Shown here one piece after another: positions 32,130 through 43,019 of a stretch of 64,000 nt of DNA. The position numbers and the translations under genes were made by a program. The notes below the pieces were generated by a model that did not search any database, was not told the DNA's origin, and worked only from the letters and a program-made list of their open reading frames with translations. Each line of letters starts with the position of its first letter. The stretch's first letter is position 1. The DNA comes from Stomoxys calcitrans (taxonomy: Eukaryota; Arthropoda; Insecta; Diptera; Muscidae), in contig NC_081556.1 in the NCBI RefSeq assembly GCF_963082655.1, forward strand, positions 68,247,227 through 68,311,226, read 5' to 3'.

Positions 32130-34110
32130 TACATATATTGTAAGAATCAATTCGTGTTTGTTTGTTTGTGTGTTCCTTATTGACTCAAAAACGGCTGAAC
32201 TGATTTTCTTGAAAGTTTCTCAGATGGTGCATAATGATCCCGTGGTGAAAATAGGGTACTACATTTTTTGATATCTGAAGGGGGCGGACCCTCCCCCTTA
32301 CACTAATTTTCAGGAACGCCAGCTCTCGAAAATGGGTGGTGCGATTTAAGCGAAATTTTGTGTGCTCACATATAGTACCCTAAAAATAAAAATTTGGTAT
32401 CCAAATTTCGGATGGGGTACCTAGGGGGGCCGCCCCCCCTGGGACTCAAATGAACGATATTTAGGATAAGAAAACGTATCTGATACCCAAGTGTCGGACC
32501 AAGTGTTAGGAAGACCACCCCAACCCCCAAAACATTCCTAAATCGGGCATATTTACGGACATGTCAATATGGAACTCAAATGAAAGGTATTTACGAGTAG
32601 AATACGAATCTAATATCCAAATGTGGGACCACGTTTCTGGGGGTCCAACCTTCCCCAAAACACCCCCCAAACAGGACTTGTTTACTGACCATGGGAATAT
32701 GGGGCTTAAATAAAAGGTATTTATGTGTAGAATTCGAATCTGATATTCAAATATGGGACCAAGTGTTTGGGGGGGGGGGGGGGCGCCTCTCCCCAAAAAC
32801 ATCCCCTAAGGGGACAAATTTACGACCATAGCAATATGGGGCTGAAATGAAAGGTCTTTGGGAGTATAGCACGAATCTGATATCAATGTTCGCGAAAAGT
32901 GTCTATGGGGCCACCCCACCCCACCCCCACAACACAACCCAAATAGGAAGTATTTGCTGACTAATGCAATATGAGGCTCAAATAGGAGGGTTTTTGGAGT
33001 AGAACACGAATCCGCCCATCCCCCAAAACACCCCCAAGCCGGTCATGTTTGCCGACTATGGAAATATCGGACTCAAATTAAAGGTTTTTGGGAGTAGACC
33101 ACGTATCTGATATCAACATTAGGGACCAACTGTCTAGGGGACGCCCCACCACCATAACAACCCCCAAATAGAACGTATTTGCTCACCAAGACAATTTGGG
33201 TCTAAAAGGGAATGTAACTTAATATTTATAGGTTTTGGGGCCAATACCCCAAACCGGACATATTTGCTGACTTTTGCAATAAGGAGTTTAAATGAGATTA
33301 GAAAACAAATTTTATATCCAATTTTGAGGCCAATGGCAATATGGGGTTCAAATAAATGATATATAGATATATGAGAATAAAGCATGTTGCGGATATATTT
33401 TCCGGGCTTGGGGATTTTCAAATCCCCAAAACACCCCAAAATCGGGCATATTTACTTCTGGGGTTCTACCCCTTTCCCAAAATACCTCACAAACAGCTAT
33501 TTTTTACTGACCATCGTAATATATGGCTCAAATAAAGTTATTTGGGAGTATAATACGAATTTGATATCCCAATGTAGGACCATGTATTTAGGGCATCACC
33601 CCTTCCCCAAAACACCCCCTAAAGGGTAAAAATTTTTCGACCATGCCAATATGTGGCTCAAATAAAAGGTATTTGATAACCAATTTTGGGGCCATGTTTT
33701 TGGGAGACGCCTCATCGTGTAAACTCCCCTAAATAAATAAAAGGTATTTGAAAGAAGAGCACGATGCTGATATTTTTTCAGTGCCAAGTGTCTGGGGGAC
33801 CGCTTCACCACCGAAAACACCCCTAAATCAGACATCATGAGAATGTTGGACAGAAATGAAGTATTTTAAGAATGGAGTACACCTTACATCCAAACTTAAA
33901 TTGGTAGACCAATAAAGGTCATATGGGATTCAGATAAAGGCACTTATATTGTTAAACTGTTAGTCGACCGATATACTATTTTCGTAGCATGGTATTTCAC
34001 TAAAAGCTCTTTAATTGTTGAAAATAAACATTCCAAGGAAACTTTTGTTCCATATAAAGTAAAAGAAGGCGCAGTGGAGCGGGCCCGAGTCAGGTAGTAT
34101 ACTTATTGGT
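32130..34110. mobile_element. second minisatellite-bearing element, possibly Helentron-like
   Basis: Left end TTGTTTGTTTGTGTGTTCC and GACTCAAAAACGGCTGAACTG. Right end GCAGTGGAGCGGGCCCGAGTCAGGTAGT (34070-34098). Between 32440 and 33900 lies an array of roughly 12 units of about 130 bp, marked by GAATCTGATATCCAAATG, GGGACCAAGTGTCTGGGGG, CCCCAAAACACCCCC, TATTTGCTGACCATG and ATATGGGGCTCAAATGAAAG (clear units near 32477, 32607, 32737). The unit differs from the 9.9-11.8 kb element, but the overall plan is the same. No transposase. Confidence 0.5.
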
Positions 34111-34799
34111 CACATCGGGACTTCTGCAGCATTAATCGCATATAAATTTAGTTGTCTTTAAAACATATAAAAGAAAATAACACCTACTGAAAGAAAAGGA
34201 AAAATTATGAAGGCAATAATGATATTACTTTTTTAAAAAATAATTAGATTTTAGCTACAAAAAATACTTTTTAAACTCGTTTTAACACCATTTTGCCAAC
34301 CTCATTTATCATCCCTGATTCCCATGCGATGAGAGAGTAATAAAACTGAGAGCTAACAGTGAACAAGTTGTTGCATTTGGTATGGATATACACCCATTTA
34401 CATTATTTTTACACATACAAAATATGTATACACATATCTAAACACGCTTTTGTATTTACGGGTAGGAATGGAGTGGGGTCATTTATATAAAAACAGAAAA
34501 ATTCAATAGACACAGGAAGTTGTGATCCCTCCAAACATTTGGAAGTGACTTTCTCACTCCCTCCCAGAATAGTCACTTTTTAGGTCCTTTTATATGATAG
34601 TTTGTAGAGATTTCAAGATTTACAACAACAAAATACATTACTGTCCGAATTCTATCATTCATGTTTCGCTAATTAGTTTCTCATAATCAACTGTTATTGC
34701 TTCAAATTTAAAAATAGATTTTTTTGTTGTTGTTTTGGACGCTAACTCAAAAACCTCAAACAAGAGAATGTATGTTAACTTAGCCTTCTGTAATGAAGA
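34111..34799. other. AT-rich intron spacer
   Basis: No coding or repeat boundary recognised. Confidence 0.4.
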
Positions 34800-34802
34800 A
34801 AG

Positions 34803-34880
34803 GCCGGTAGCACAGAGGGATAGCATACGCCTCACAATCGTAAGGTTGGCTGTTCAAATCCCAGTCAGGGAAAATCATTG
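34803..34880 (+). repeat. tRNA-derived SINE head or tRNA pseudogene
   Basis: GGTAGCACAGAGGGATAGCAT (A-box-like), CCTCACAATCGTAAGG (imperfect anticodon arm) and TGTTCAAATCCC (B box) are in tRNA order, but the acceptor ends do not pair. 34881-35639 has no recognised feature. Confidence 0.4.
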
Positions 34881-35639
34881 CAAATAAAATCTTCGATATT
34901 AATCTTGATTTGGAAAAGAAATAAATTAGAAAGAGAAATAAAAATTAGCCTCACTCTAAAAGGTAAAAAAACATTTGACAAATAACAATTTATTTTTATA
35001 AATGACGTTGATAATCGAATTTTACACTTTTTTTAGTCCCTATTTAGTCACTCATGGGTATGTATCGCCAAGTGGCACGTTTTCTCCCGTACCGAGACAC
35101 TAATTAGAGTAAAAAATGATATCGCCTGAGATTGTTTTCAACTTCCTTGAGTGCAGATTTAGTGACTCGCACGATAGAAAATGTTTGGAGGGATAGGGGG
35201 TATGGATGAAAACAAGTTTATTTCGAATTGCTCGTGAGTGTGTGTTGTGGCTGCAAGCAGCTGTTTTTGTTTAGTATTTTTACATTACTGTAGTCCCCTG
35301 GTGCAAAATGTGGAATTCACTGTTTGTGGTGGTGGAATGGCATTCCGCTCACACTAAGAAGGGGAATTGCTTTCGTCATTCACTACGTAGTTGTACACTC
35401 CTGAGTCACTCTTTGAACGTTTGTTTAGAAAATACGTATCAAAACATGAAACACAAAAATTTCACCTTGATGTCGTATGAAGAAAATACAAAAACTACAA
35501 CCCCTTATATACATACATTCAAGTCTTATAAGGTGGTTCTTTATTTTTTTTTAAACCTCCAATAAATTTAAATTTGGAAAGGTATGTTGATGGTTCTCAA
35601 AGCTCGCATACAACTTAGTAATGCAAATTTGCCAATAAG

Positions 35640-35885
35640 CTTCTCATATATCAATGAGCTCTGTCCGATTCCAGTTGAAGCCAATAAAAAGGGACCAATT
35701 TTTTTATAGTCGAGTCCGAACGGCGTGCCGCAGTGCGCCATAGGACCTCACAAATGTCGCCAGCATTAGGAGGGGATAGCATCACTGACAAAATTTTTCC
35801 TGATGTTCCCGCCAGATTTCGGAACCAGGCCTTTAGCGTTATAGGCGGACATGTTAATCTCCGCTGCTCTGGTGGCGTGCGATTT
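35640..35885 (-). mobile_element. SINE-1, minus-strand copy
   Basis: The complement carries CGCCACCAGAGCAGCGGAGATTAACATGTCC (A-box region), GGCCTGGTTCCGAAATC (mutated B box), CCCCTCCTAATGCTGGCGAC and CGGCACGCCGTTCGGACTCG, ending near AATCGGACAGAGCTCATTGA. Nearly full length. Confidence 0.75.
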
Positions 35886-36098
35886 CTCATAATATAAATG
35901 CGAAATTGCTTTCGAAAAACTATGTACGTACATACCTAATAGCAAAAAGAACTATGCATATGCATAAACAAACGTAAATAAGCATATATTCATTGTCTCA
36001 ATTTAGAAATACTTTTACTCAGGTAGATTGCCTTGTAATACAGTTATTTGGCCGTAAGACTTTTTGTATTAATAAATAAATATAGGGGGGATCTTTTA

Positions 36099-36208
36099 TT
36101 ATAATTTCTTTCGCTTCAAATGGTGTAAGTAGCAAAGAAAAAACACCATAAGTTATAATTTCTTTCGCTTCAAATGGTGTAAGTAGCAAAGAAAAAAACA
36201 CCATAAGT
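36099..36208. repeat. 54-bp tandem duplication at the LINE-A insertion site
   Basis: Two copies of a 54-55-bp unit (TTATAATTTCTTTCGCTTCA...AACACCATAAG) at 36099 and 36153, differing only by one A. The end of the second copy forms part of the LINE-A target duplication. Confidence 0.85.
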
Positions 36209-36211
36209 TAT

Positions 36212-39200
36212 CAATCCCATGGCAGCCGGTTGTACGTACCGGATTGACCCGATGGAATCTTCATCGGCAAGGGCTGCCGCCTCAGTGTACGTGTTCGTCT
36301 TTTTTCGTCATGGGAGAGGCACATCCCGGAGTGCCTTCTCCGTATGCTTTTGGTCCGTGCCGGGATTGAAAAGAACCCCGGACCCTGGTTCTGTTCCGTT
36401 TGCCAGAACCGCCTTCATCATCGGTCAGTGTCGGTGAGGTGTAACAGGTGCTTGGAGTGGGTACATTTCCGTTCTTGCTCTGGCCTAACTTCGCTACGGG
36501 AGTATAGTCATACTGGCTATGTCGCTAGGTGCTGTGCGAACTCAGCCAGCAGTGGGTCACAAGCGTCGCCGTCGTCGCCTTCGGCGTCCTCGTCGTCGGA
36601 CTATGTGACCCCCCCGACCTCTCCCGTACGGCAATTTATGCAAAGACAGCACCCTAGCCCTACTATTGCCAGGCCAGTGTCGGGAAATGTATCGTTCCTG
36701 CAGTTAAACTGCAATGGACTGCGAGGCAAGATTGATGAGATTGTGGATTTTATGAGTCGGAAGAGCATATCGGTCGCAGCGATCCAGGAGACAAAGCTGA
36801 CTAACACCTGCAGCTTGCACAGTTGTCACGGCTACAATGTGCTACGTAAGGATCGCTCAAGGAATGGAGGTGGGGGATTGGCCTTCGTTATACACCATTC
36901 CGTGCAGTATAGACCTATCTCGCCTGCGCTTGACGCTAGTGACCCATACATGGAATGTATGGGGGTAGCAGTCAAGTCTGGTACTGCCGAGATAGAGATA
37001 TACAACGTGTATATACCGCCGGTTGGCAGCTGTGTCCCGATTAATGGCCAGGCCTACAGCCCCGACATAAGTGGGTTGCTATCTGGCCATAGTCGTCTGG
37101 TTCTGGGGGATTTCAATGCACATCACTCGTCATGGCATTCTCCCCTAGGCAACGACCAGCGTGGCATAGCTTTGGCAGAGCAGATAGATAGCTCCACGTT
37201 TTGCACGGTGAATGAGGATGCCCCCACTAGGATTACGAGGAGGTGCAGCAGCTCGCCAGACATCTCAATCGCATCCCCTGATCTCCTGAGTGACGTATCC
37301 TGGCAAGCCGTCATCTCTTTGGGGTCAGACCACCTCCCCATAATCCTCACCATCGACCGACCACCCGACTTCATAACCTCTGAGCGCCGAACGTTCATCA
37401 ACTATAAGAAGGCCAATTGGACTGGCTTCAGAGAGTATACCAATCGCCGCTTCAATGAACTGCCACCCCCCTCTGATGTGCTTGTGGCCGAGAGGAAATT
37501 CCGAGACATCATCAACGCAGCAGCCGCTCGCTTTATTCCAGCCGGTCGAATACCGCAAGTGCGACCCAATTTCCCGGCGCAAGCAGTGGTACTCGCAGAC
37601 GAGCGTGATGGGATTCGTGCTATGGACCCCGCTAACCCCAGAATCAGCGAGCTGAATCTGGAAATAAACAGGGTAGTCAACGAACATAAGCGGAATTTGT
37701 GGCTGGAACACTTGGAGCAATGTAACTTAGGCACCGGTGCAGGCAAATTGTGGGCCACTGTTAAGTCTCTCTCGAACCCCGGTAGACGGGACGACAGGAC
37801 CTCAGTCACTTTTGGCGAGTTAACCGTGACTGATCCGAAGAGATGCGCCAGGTTGTTCAACCGTCAATTTATCGTGCATCCCGAGAGAGACAGGGCAAGG
37901 AGAAGAGCCATTCGCCGTATTCGTGGTCTCCGAGCCGATGAACAGCCATCACAATTTACCGTGGGCGAAGTTACGAATGTCATCAGTGGCGCCAAATCTT
38001 CCAAGGCGTTGGGCCCCGACGGAATCTCTACATTGATGCTGAAGAATCTGGATTTACCTGGAGTTGAGTACCTTACCACTGTCCTTAACTTGTCATTGAA
38101 CACTCTTATAGTTCCCGATGTCTGGAAAATGGGCAGAGTGATCCCGCTACTGAAGCCTGGTAAAGACCCGAGTTTGGGGGAGTCGTACAGACCGATCTCC
38201 CTTCTCTCACCGGTGGCTAAGACGCTTGAGGCATTACTCCTCCCGAGCCTCGTAGGAGAATTTCCATTCGCCGAGCATCAACACGGATTTCGGAGACTGC
38301 ACAGCACAACAACAGCTTTGCATGCCATCACCACACACATTTGCCGTGGCTTCAATCAACCCAGGCCATGTGATAGGACGGTCCTCGTGGCATTGGACCT
38401 ATCGAAGGCATTCGACACGGTCAGCCATGCCAAATTATTTGAGGACATCGCCAACACGTCCCTCCAGCCAGGCCTTAAACGTTGGGTCGCGAATTATCTG
38501 TGTGGCCGCCAGTCATTTGTGGAATTTAGGGATAAGAAGTCAAAACACCGTAGAGTGAAACAGGGAGTTCCCCAAGGCGGGGTGATATCTCCGGCTCTGT
38601 TTAACCTCTACCTTTCCTCCATTCCACCTCCTCCAGACGGCATAGAGATCGTATCATATGCGGACGACTGTACGATCTTGGCATCAGGCCCCCCACCCAT
38701 TGATGACATCTGCGATAGGTTGAACGTCTACCTCAACGAGCTTGCCTCATATTTCGCTGCAAGAAATCTGAAGATATCCGCCACCAAATCTTCAGCCACA
38801 CTGTTCACTACAAATACGCGTGAGGTGAATTCTGAGCTGACTGTGATGGTCGATGGAGAATTGATTCCGACCATCAAGTGTCCCAAAATACTTGGCGTCA
38901 CATTTGACAGCTCCTACACTTTCTCCCCACATGCCACAGCAATCTGCAATAAAGTCAAAAGTAGAAACAAGGTCCTCAAGTCACTCGCTGGCAGCACTTG
39001 GGGTGCAGACAAAGAAACCTTGTTGACCACGTACAAAGCAATTGGCCGGTCTGTGGTAAGTTATGCAGCGCCAGTGTGGTCACGTCAGCTTTGTGACACG
39101 CAGTGGAATAATATTCAGATCTGTCAGAATGCCGCCCTCCGAACTGCGACGGGCTGCCTCCTTAGTTCTCATGTGGACCACCTCCACCAGGAGACAAAGA

Positions 39201-39792
39201 TCCTACCAGTGCGAAGACATAACTACATGCTGTCTAAGCAATACCTTTTGGGCTGTTATCGCAGAAATCATCCAAATCATCATCTTGTGGATAGATACCC
39301 ACCGCCCAGAAGCCTTAAGGTAGATCTACATGATCTAGAGCGTGAGGTCCAGCGCTACAAGAGAGAACCTCTAGATCAAGCGGCATATCAAGCGGGTCTG
39401 AACAACATTCATGCAGACACGGTAGCAGACGCGTTAACTGGCTACCGGGTGAATGTAGTCCTTGGAGTACGACCGCCACCCATTGCACCCGAAGAAATCG
39501 ACCTCCCCCGGCAAACCAGAGTGATTCTGGCTCAATTACGTTCCGGCAGATGCAGCCGCCTCAATTCCCACAGAGCTAGGATTGATGCCGACGTGCAAGA
39601 TGTATGTCCCGACTGTAACCAGGGACCGCACGATACACGTCACCTGTTTAACTGCCCGGCCAGACCCACTCGACTCAGACCCAGATCCCTGTGGACGCAC
39701 CCCATCTTAGTCGCGGAGTTCCTGGGTCTTGACACTCAACAGAATCAAGCAGACGAAAGATAGTACACAATAAACTGCTACAACAACAACAA
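36212..39792 (+). mobile_element. LINE-A, full-length copy with target-site duplication
   Basis: 3,581 bp from CAATCCCATGGCAGCC to AAACTGCTACAACAACAACAA. It is flanked by the 11-bp direct repeat CCATAAGTTAT (36201-36211 and 39793-39803), so both ends are defined. There is a 132-bp leader, one long ORF (36344-39763) and a 29-nt 3' UTR with a CAA tail. No separate ORF1, LTR or RNase H is present. The RT resembles Ingi/Vingi-type elements of the I group, a tentative placement. It lies antisense to slim in slim intron 1. At least five other degraded copies occur in the window. Confidence 0.9.
36344..39763 (+). CDS. LINE-A polyprotein: 2A-like motif, PHD-like finger, endonuclease, reverse transcriptase
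   Basis: 1,139 residues from the first in-frame ATG. Residues 6-14 read AGIEKNPGP, a 2A-like (ribosome-skipping type) motif. A PHD-like finger follows at 18-64 (C18, C20-type pair, CNRC, EWVHFRSC, RCC), then a Ser/Pro linker. The endonuclease (about 115-340) shows LNCNG, AIQETKL, LGDFNAHHSSW and LGSDHLPI. RT (about 560-870) shows GPDGISTLML, SYRPISLLSPVAKTLE, ALDLSKAFDTVSH (motif A), QGVPQGGVISPALFNLYLS (motif B) and SYADDCTIL (Asp774-Asp775). The C-terminal finger is CPDCNQGPHDTRHLFNC. The real start is probably the ATG at 36252, which is out of frame here by a 1-nt deletion in GGAATCTTCATCGG; other copies keep that base. Otherwise intact. Confidence 0.88.
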   Translation: MLLVRAGIEKNPGPWFCSVCQNRLHHRSVSVRCNRCLEWVHFRSCSGLTSLREYSHTGYVARCCANSASSGSQASPSSPSASSSSDYVTPPTSPVRQFMQRQHPSPTIARPVSGNVSFLQLNCNGLRGKIDEIVDFMSRKSISVAAIQETKLTNTCSLHSCHGYNVLRKDRSRNGGGGLAFVIHHSVQYRPISPALDASDPYMECMGVAVKSGTAEIEIYNVYIPPVGSCVPINGQAYSPDISGLLSGHSRLVLGDFNAHHSSWHSPLGNDQRGIALAEQIDSSTFCTVNEDAPTRITRRCSSSPDISIASPDLLSDVSWQAVISLGSDHLPIILTIDRPPDFITSERRTFINYKKANWTGFREYTNRRFNELPPPSDVLVAERKFRDIINAAAARFIPAGRIPQVRPNFPAQAVVLADERDGIRAMDPANPRISELNLEINRVVNEHKRNLWLEHLEQCNLGTGAGKLWATVKSLSNPGRRDDRTSVTFGELTVTDPKRCARLFNRQFIVHPERDRARRRAIRRIRGLRADEQPSQFTVGEVTNVISGAKSSKALGPDGISTLMLKNLDLPGVEYLTTVLNLSLNTLIVPDVWKMGRVIPLLKPGKDPSLGESYRPISLLSPVAKTLEALLLPSLVGEFPFAEHQHGFRRLHSTTTALHAITTHICRGFNQPRPCDRTVLVALDLSKAFDTVSHAKLFEDIANTSLQPGLKRWVANYLCGRQSFVEFRDKKSKHRRVKQGVPQGGVISPALFNLYLSSIPPPPDGIEIVSYADDCTILASGPPPIDDICDRLNVYLNELASYFAARNLKISATKSSATLFTTNTREVNSELTVMVDGELIPTIKCPKILGVTFDSSYTFSPHATAICNKVKSRNKVLKSLAGSTWGADKETLLTTYKAIGRSVVSYAAPVWSRQLCDTQWNNIQICQNAALRTATGCLLSSHVDHLHQETKILPVRRHNYMLSKQYLLGCYRRNHPNHHLVDRYPPPRSLKVDLHDLEREVQRYKREPLDQAAYQAGLNNIHADTVADALTGYRVNVVLGVRPPPIAPEEIDLPRQTRVILAQLRSGRCSRLNSHRARIDADVQDVCPDCNQGPHDTRHLFNCPARPTRLRPRSLWTHPILVAEFLGLDTQQNQADER

Positions 39793-39844
39793 CCATAAGT
39801 TATTACACATTGTCCAAAAGTTAAGCAAAAACTTTTTCTTAACT

Positions 39845-40020
39845 TCCTATGTCATTGTCCGGCTTTCGCGGCTAACAGACATCGGCACTTAGGTGGTGAC
39901 ACAATACCAGACATGAACCAACTTAGGGGCGTGGTATTAAAAACAATTAGGGATTTTGTGATTAGCACGGAATTCCTGACTTAGTAACACTGCGAAATAT
40001 TCGTCAAAAACCCCATAAAG
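39845..40020 (+). mobile_element. LINE-C 3' fragment (first part)
   Basis: CGGCTTTCGCGGCTAACAGA, CATCGGCACTTAGGTGG, CAGACATGAACCAACTTAGG and TTAGCACGGAATTCCTGACTT match the LINE-C 3' region. The remaining part (AGAGCGCACAAGCAGATTACTGGC) continues at 40570-40615, after the interposed repeat below. Confidence 0.6.
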
Positions 40021-40560
40021 TACACATATTCTTGATCGTCTCAACGTCCTGAGTCGATTTAGCTATGTCCGCCCGTCTGTCGAAATCACGATAGCACTCG
40101 AACGCGTAAAGCTAGTCGCTTGAAATTTTGCACAGATACTTAATAATGGTTTAGATCGTTGGGGATTAAAAAGGGGCCATATCGGTTGAGATAGATAAAG
40201 CTCCGACATAAACCGATCTCCCGAATTGACTTCTTGAGCCGCAATTTTGCTGAAACTTTGCATGTGGTGTTCCGTTATAACTTCCAACAACTGTGCCAAG
40301 TACTGTCCGAATCGGTCTATAACCTGATATAGCTCCCATATAAACCGATCTTACGATTTGAGTTCTTGAGCCCTTACAAACCGATCTCTCTATCATCCTT
40401 GTTCGGTTCCTAGAAGCTTTAATTTTTGCTGGTTTGACAGAAGTTTGGCATGTAGAAAAAACTATGACCTTCAACTAAATTTATTATGTATAAATTTTTA
40501 GTAGAATCCATGATGGTGGGTTCCCAAACTTCAGCCCTGCTGAACTAAGGACACTTTAAC
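40021..40560. repeat. muscid-type dispersed repeat (TAAACCGATC units), nested in LINE-C
   Basis: Repeated words ATATAAACCGATCTTACGAT, GACATAAACCGATCTCCCGA, TTGAGCCGCAATTTTGCTGA, TTGAGCCCTTACAAACCGATC, TCGGTCTATAACCTGATATAG and GAAATTTTGCACAGATACT. Unit spacing is roughly 130 bp. No protein. It splits the LINE-C 3' fragment. Confidence 0.6.
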
Positions 40561-40599
40561 TTGTTAGTATTTAGAGCGCACAAGCAGATTACTGGCTTA

Positions 40600-42190
40600 G
40601 GTCATGTTGGACATGTCGCACTTGATGGCATTCTCCCCTAGGTAACGACCAGCGTGGCATAGCTTTGGCAGAGCGGATTGAAAGCTCCACGTTTACGGCT
40701 TACGAGGACAGGACCCGAGTTTGGGAGAGTCCCTTCTCTCACCAGTAGCAAAGACGCTTGAGGCATTACTCCTCCCGAGCTTCGTAGGAGCATTTCCATT
40801 CCATTCCATCAACATGGATTTCGAAGACTGCATACCAAAAAAGCTGCTTTGCATGCCATCATCGCACACATTTGCTGTGGCTTCAATCAGCTCAGGTCAT
40901 GTGATAGGACGGTCCTCGAAGGCATTCGACACGGTCAGCCATGATAAACTATTTGAGAACATCGCCAACACGTCCCTCCAGCCAGGCCTGAAACGCTGGG
41001 TCGCGAATTATCTGTGTGGTCGCTAGTCATTTGTGGAATTTAGGGAAAAGAAATCGAAGCACCGTAGAGTGAAACAGGAAGTTCCCCAAGGCGGGGTGAT
41101 ACCTCCGGCACTGTTTAACCTCTGCCTATCCTCCCCTGCAGATGGCATAGAGATCGTATCATTTGCGGACGATTGTACGATCTTGGCATCAGCCCCCATC
41201 CATTGTTGACATCTGCGATAGGTTAAACGTCCACCTCAGCGAACTTGACTCATATTTCGCTGCAAGAAATCTGAAGATATCTGCCACCAAATCTTCAGCC
41301 ACATTGTTCACTGCAAATACGCGTGAGGTGAATGCCGTGCTGACTGTGGTGATCGATGGAGAAATAATTCCGACCATCAAGCGTCCCAAAATACTTGGCG
41401 TCACATTTGACAGCTCTTAAACATTCTCCCCACATGCCACAGCAATTTGCGATAAAGCCAATAGCAGAAATAAGGTCCTCAAGTCACTTGCTCGCAGCAC
41501 TTGGGGGGCAGACAAAGAAACTTTGTTGACCACGTACAAAGCAATTGGCCGGACTGTGGTAAGTTATGCAGCGCCAGTATGGTCTCGTCAGCTTTGTTAT
41601 ACGCAGTGGAATAATAATCAGATCTGTCAGAATACCGCCCTCCGCGACGGTGGAGTAGGACCAGTGCGAAGACATAACTACATGCTGTCTAAGCAATACC
41701 TTTGGGGCTGTTATCGCAGATACCATCCAAATCATTATCTTGTGGGAAGGTCTATACCGCCCAGAAGCCTTAAGACAAATCTATATGATCTATAACGTGA
41801 GTTTAAGCACTACAAGAGAGAATCTCTAGATCAAGCATGCAGACACGGTAGCAGATGCAGTAAATAGCTACCGGGTGAATGTCGTCCTTGGACAACGAGC
41901 GCCTCCAGTTGCACTTAAAGAAATTAATCTCCCCTCAAAACCAAAGCCGATGCAGCCGCTTCAATTCCTACAGAGCAAGGATTGATGCAGACGTGCAAGA
42001 TGTATGTCCCGATTGTGGCCAGGGAACACACGTCAGCTGTTTACCTGCAAAGCCAGACCCACTCGACTTAGACCCAGATCCCTCTGGACGCACCCCATCT
42101 TAGTCGCAGAGTTCCTGGATCTGGAAACTCAACAGAATCCAGCAGACGAAAAATAGAACACAACAAACTGCTACAACAACAACAGAACTT
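40600..42190 (+). pseudogene. LINE-A, 5'-truncated and internally deleted plus-strand copy
   Basis: After a piece of endonuclease (40620-40700, CATTCTCCCCTAGGTAACGACC), the copy jumps to RT (40720 onward). It keeps motif B as a mutated QEVPQGGVIPPALF, the motif C region as SFADDCTIL (Phe for Tyr), and the C-terminal region to ACAAACTGCTACAACAACAAC at 42185. In-frame stops (for example at 41024) and several deletions. Non-functional. Confidence 0.8.
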
Positions 42191-42249
42191 AATATAGATT
42201 TGTAATAGGTTTATTTGACAAATAAACCTATTTTTTAAGGCTTCATTAA

Positions 42250-42565
42250 GTTTTGTGAATAAGGCCGTATGATTTTACTGATTTCCTACCGTACCAAAAA
42301 CATTGATTGTAAGGAGTAAGGAAGGATAATATTAATTGGTAACCAGCACATCCATCTTGTGAAGAAAGCAAAAAACCTTGGCAGTAATGAATAAATCTCT
42401 TACTTGGACTGTTCATAAATTCGGTATCACAGGGAAAATTTTTGGCATGCTCCGCATACTTTATCAAACGCAATCATATACGCCAAAGCATAAACGACTC
42501 CTCCTGGCAAAATCATACTTGCTGCCAGAGCTACTTTACGGAAGTGAACTTCTTAGGTTAAGTTA
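42250..42565 (+). pseudogene. Jockey-like RT fragment
   Basis: Contains VKKAKNLGS, SLTWTVHKFGITGKIFGMLR, TPKHKRLLLAKSYLLPELLYGSE, the late-RT block. It resembles the minus-strand fragment at 28390-28910 (FKAKNLGIIINSNLTW). A LINE-C 3' fragment in minus orientation follows at 42558-42642. Confidence 0.6.
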
Positions 42566-42642
42566 GGCTGAAAAGAGGGTGCAGATATTAATCCGCCCCA
42601 TGCCACTATGGACATACACCTAAGCCAGTAATAGGTTCTCAA
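42558..42642 (-). mobile_element. LINE-C 3' end fragment
   Basis: The complement reads TTACTGGCTTAGGTGTATG and GGGGCGGATTAATATCTGCACCCTCTTTTCA, as at 18440-18475 and 31810-31890. Confidence 0.6.
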
Positions 42643-43019
42643 TGCAGACCCCAGGCACACTCTGTCACACAGTCAGAAATGTACAGAAATAATAATTTAA
42701 TAAACTTGATGGGGACCCCAAATGCATTTGAAGTTACCTTAGGCAAAGAGCTTTCTAATGAGCCATTTGGGAAGCAACAAGTCCAAAATGTTCTATTTAA
42801 AGGTGAAAATGCACCTCTATAGAAAATGTTCCAATGAAAAAGTCGGGGAAAAATTTTATCTGTTCATATGAATATTCATACAAAAAGTTCAATCTGAGTA
42901 ATAGTTAAAACGTGTACTGCTTAGTTGTAAACCTTTTTAGTTTTCTAGACCTTCTTTTTTTAAGAAAAAACTAAACTCAAAGACCAGGCACTACACATAT
43001 TGGGATTATTTTAATAAGT
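42643..43019. other. AT-rich intron spacer
   Basis: Nothing recognised. Confidence 0.35.

Noticed and set aside
34803..34880. Candidate functional tRNA gene
   Set aside because: A- and B-box words are present, but the acceptor arms do not pair and the anticodon arm is imperfect; a SINE head or pseudogene is more likely.
37123..38103. Minus-strand frames of 80-150 codons under LINE-A
   Set aside because: Shadow frames of the plus-strand LINE-A ORF; the same shadows recur in every LINE-A copy.
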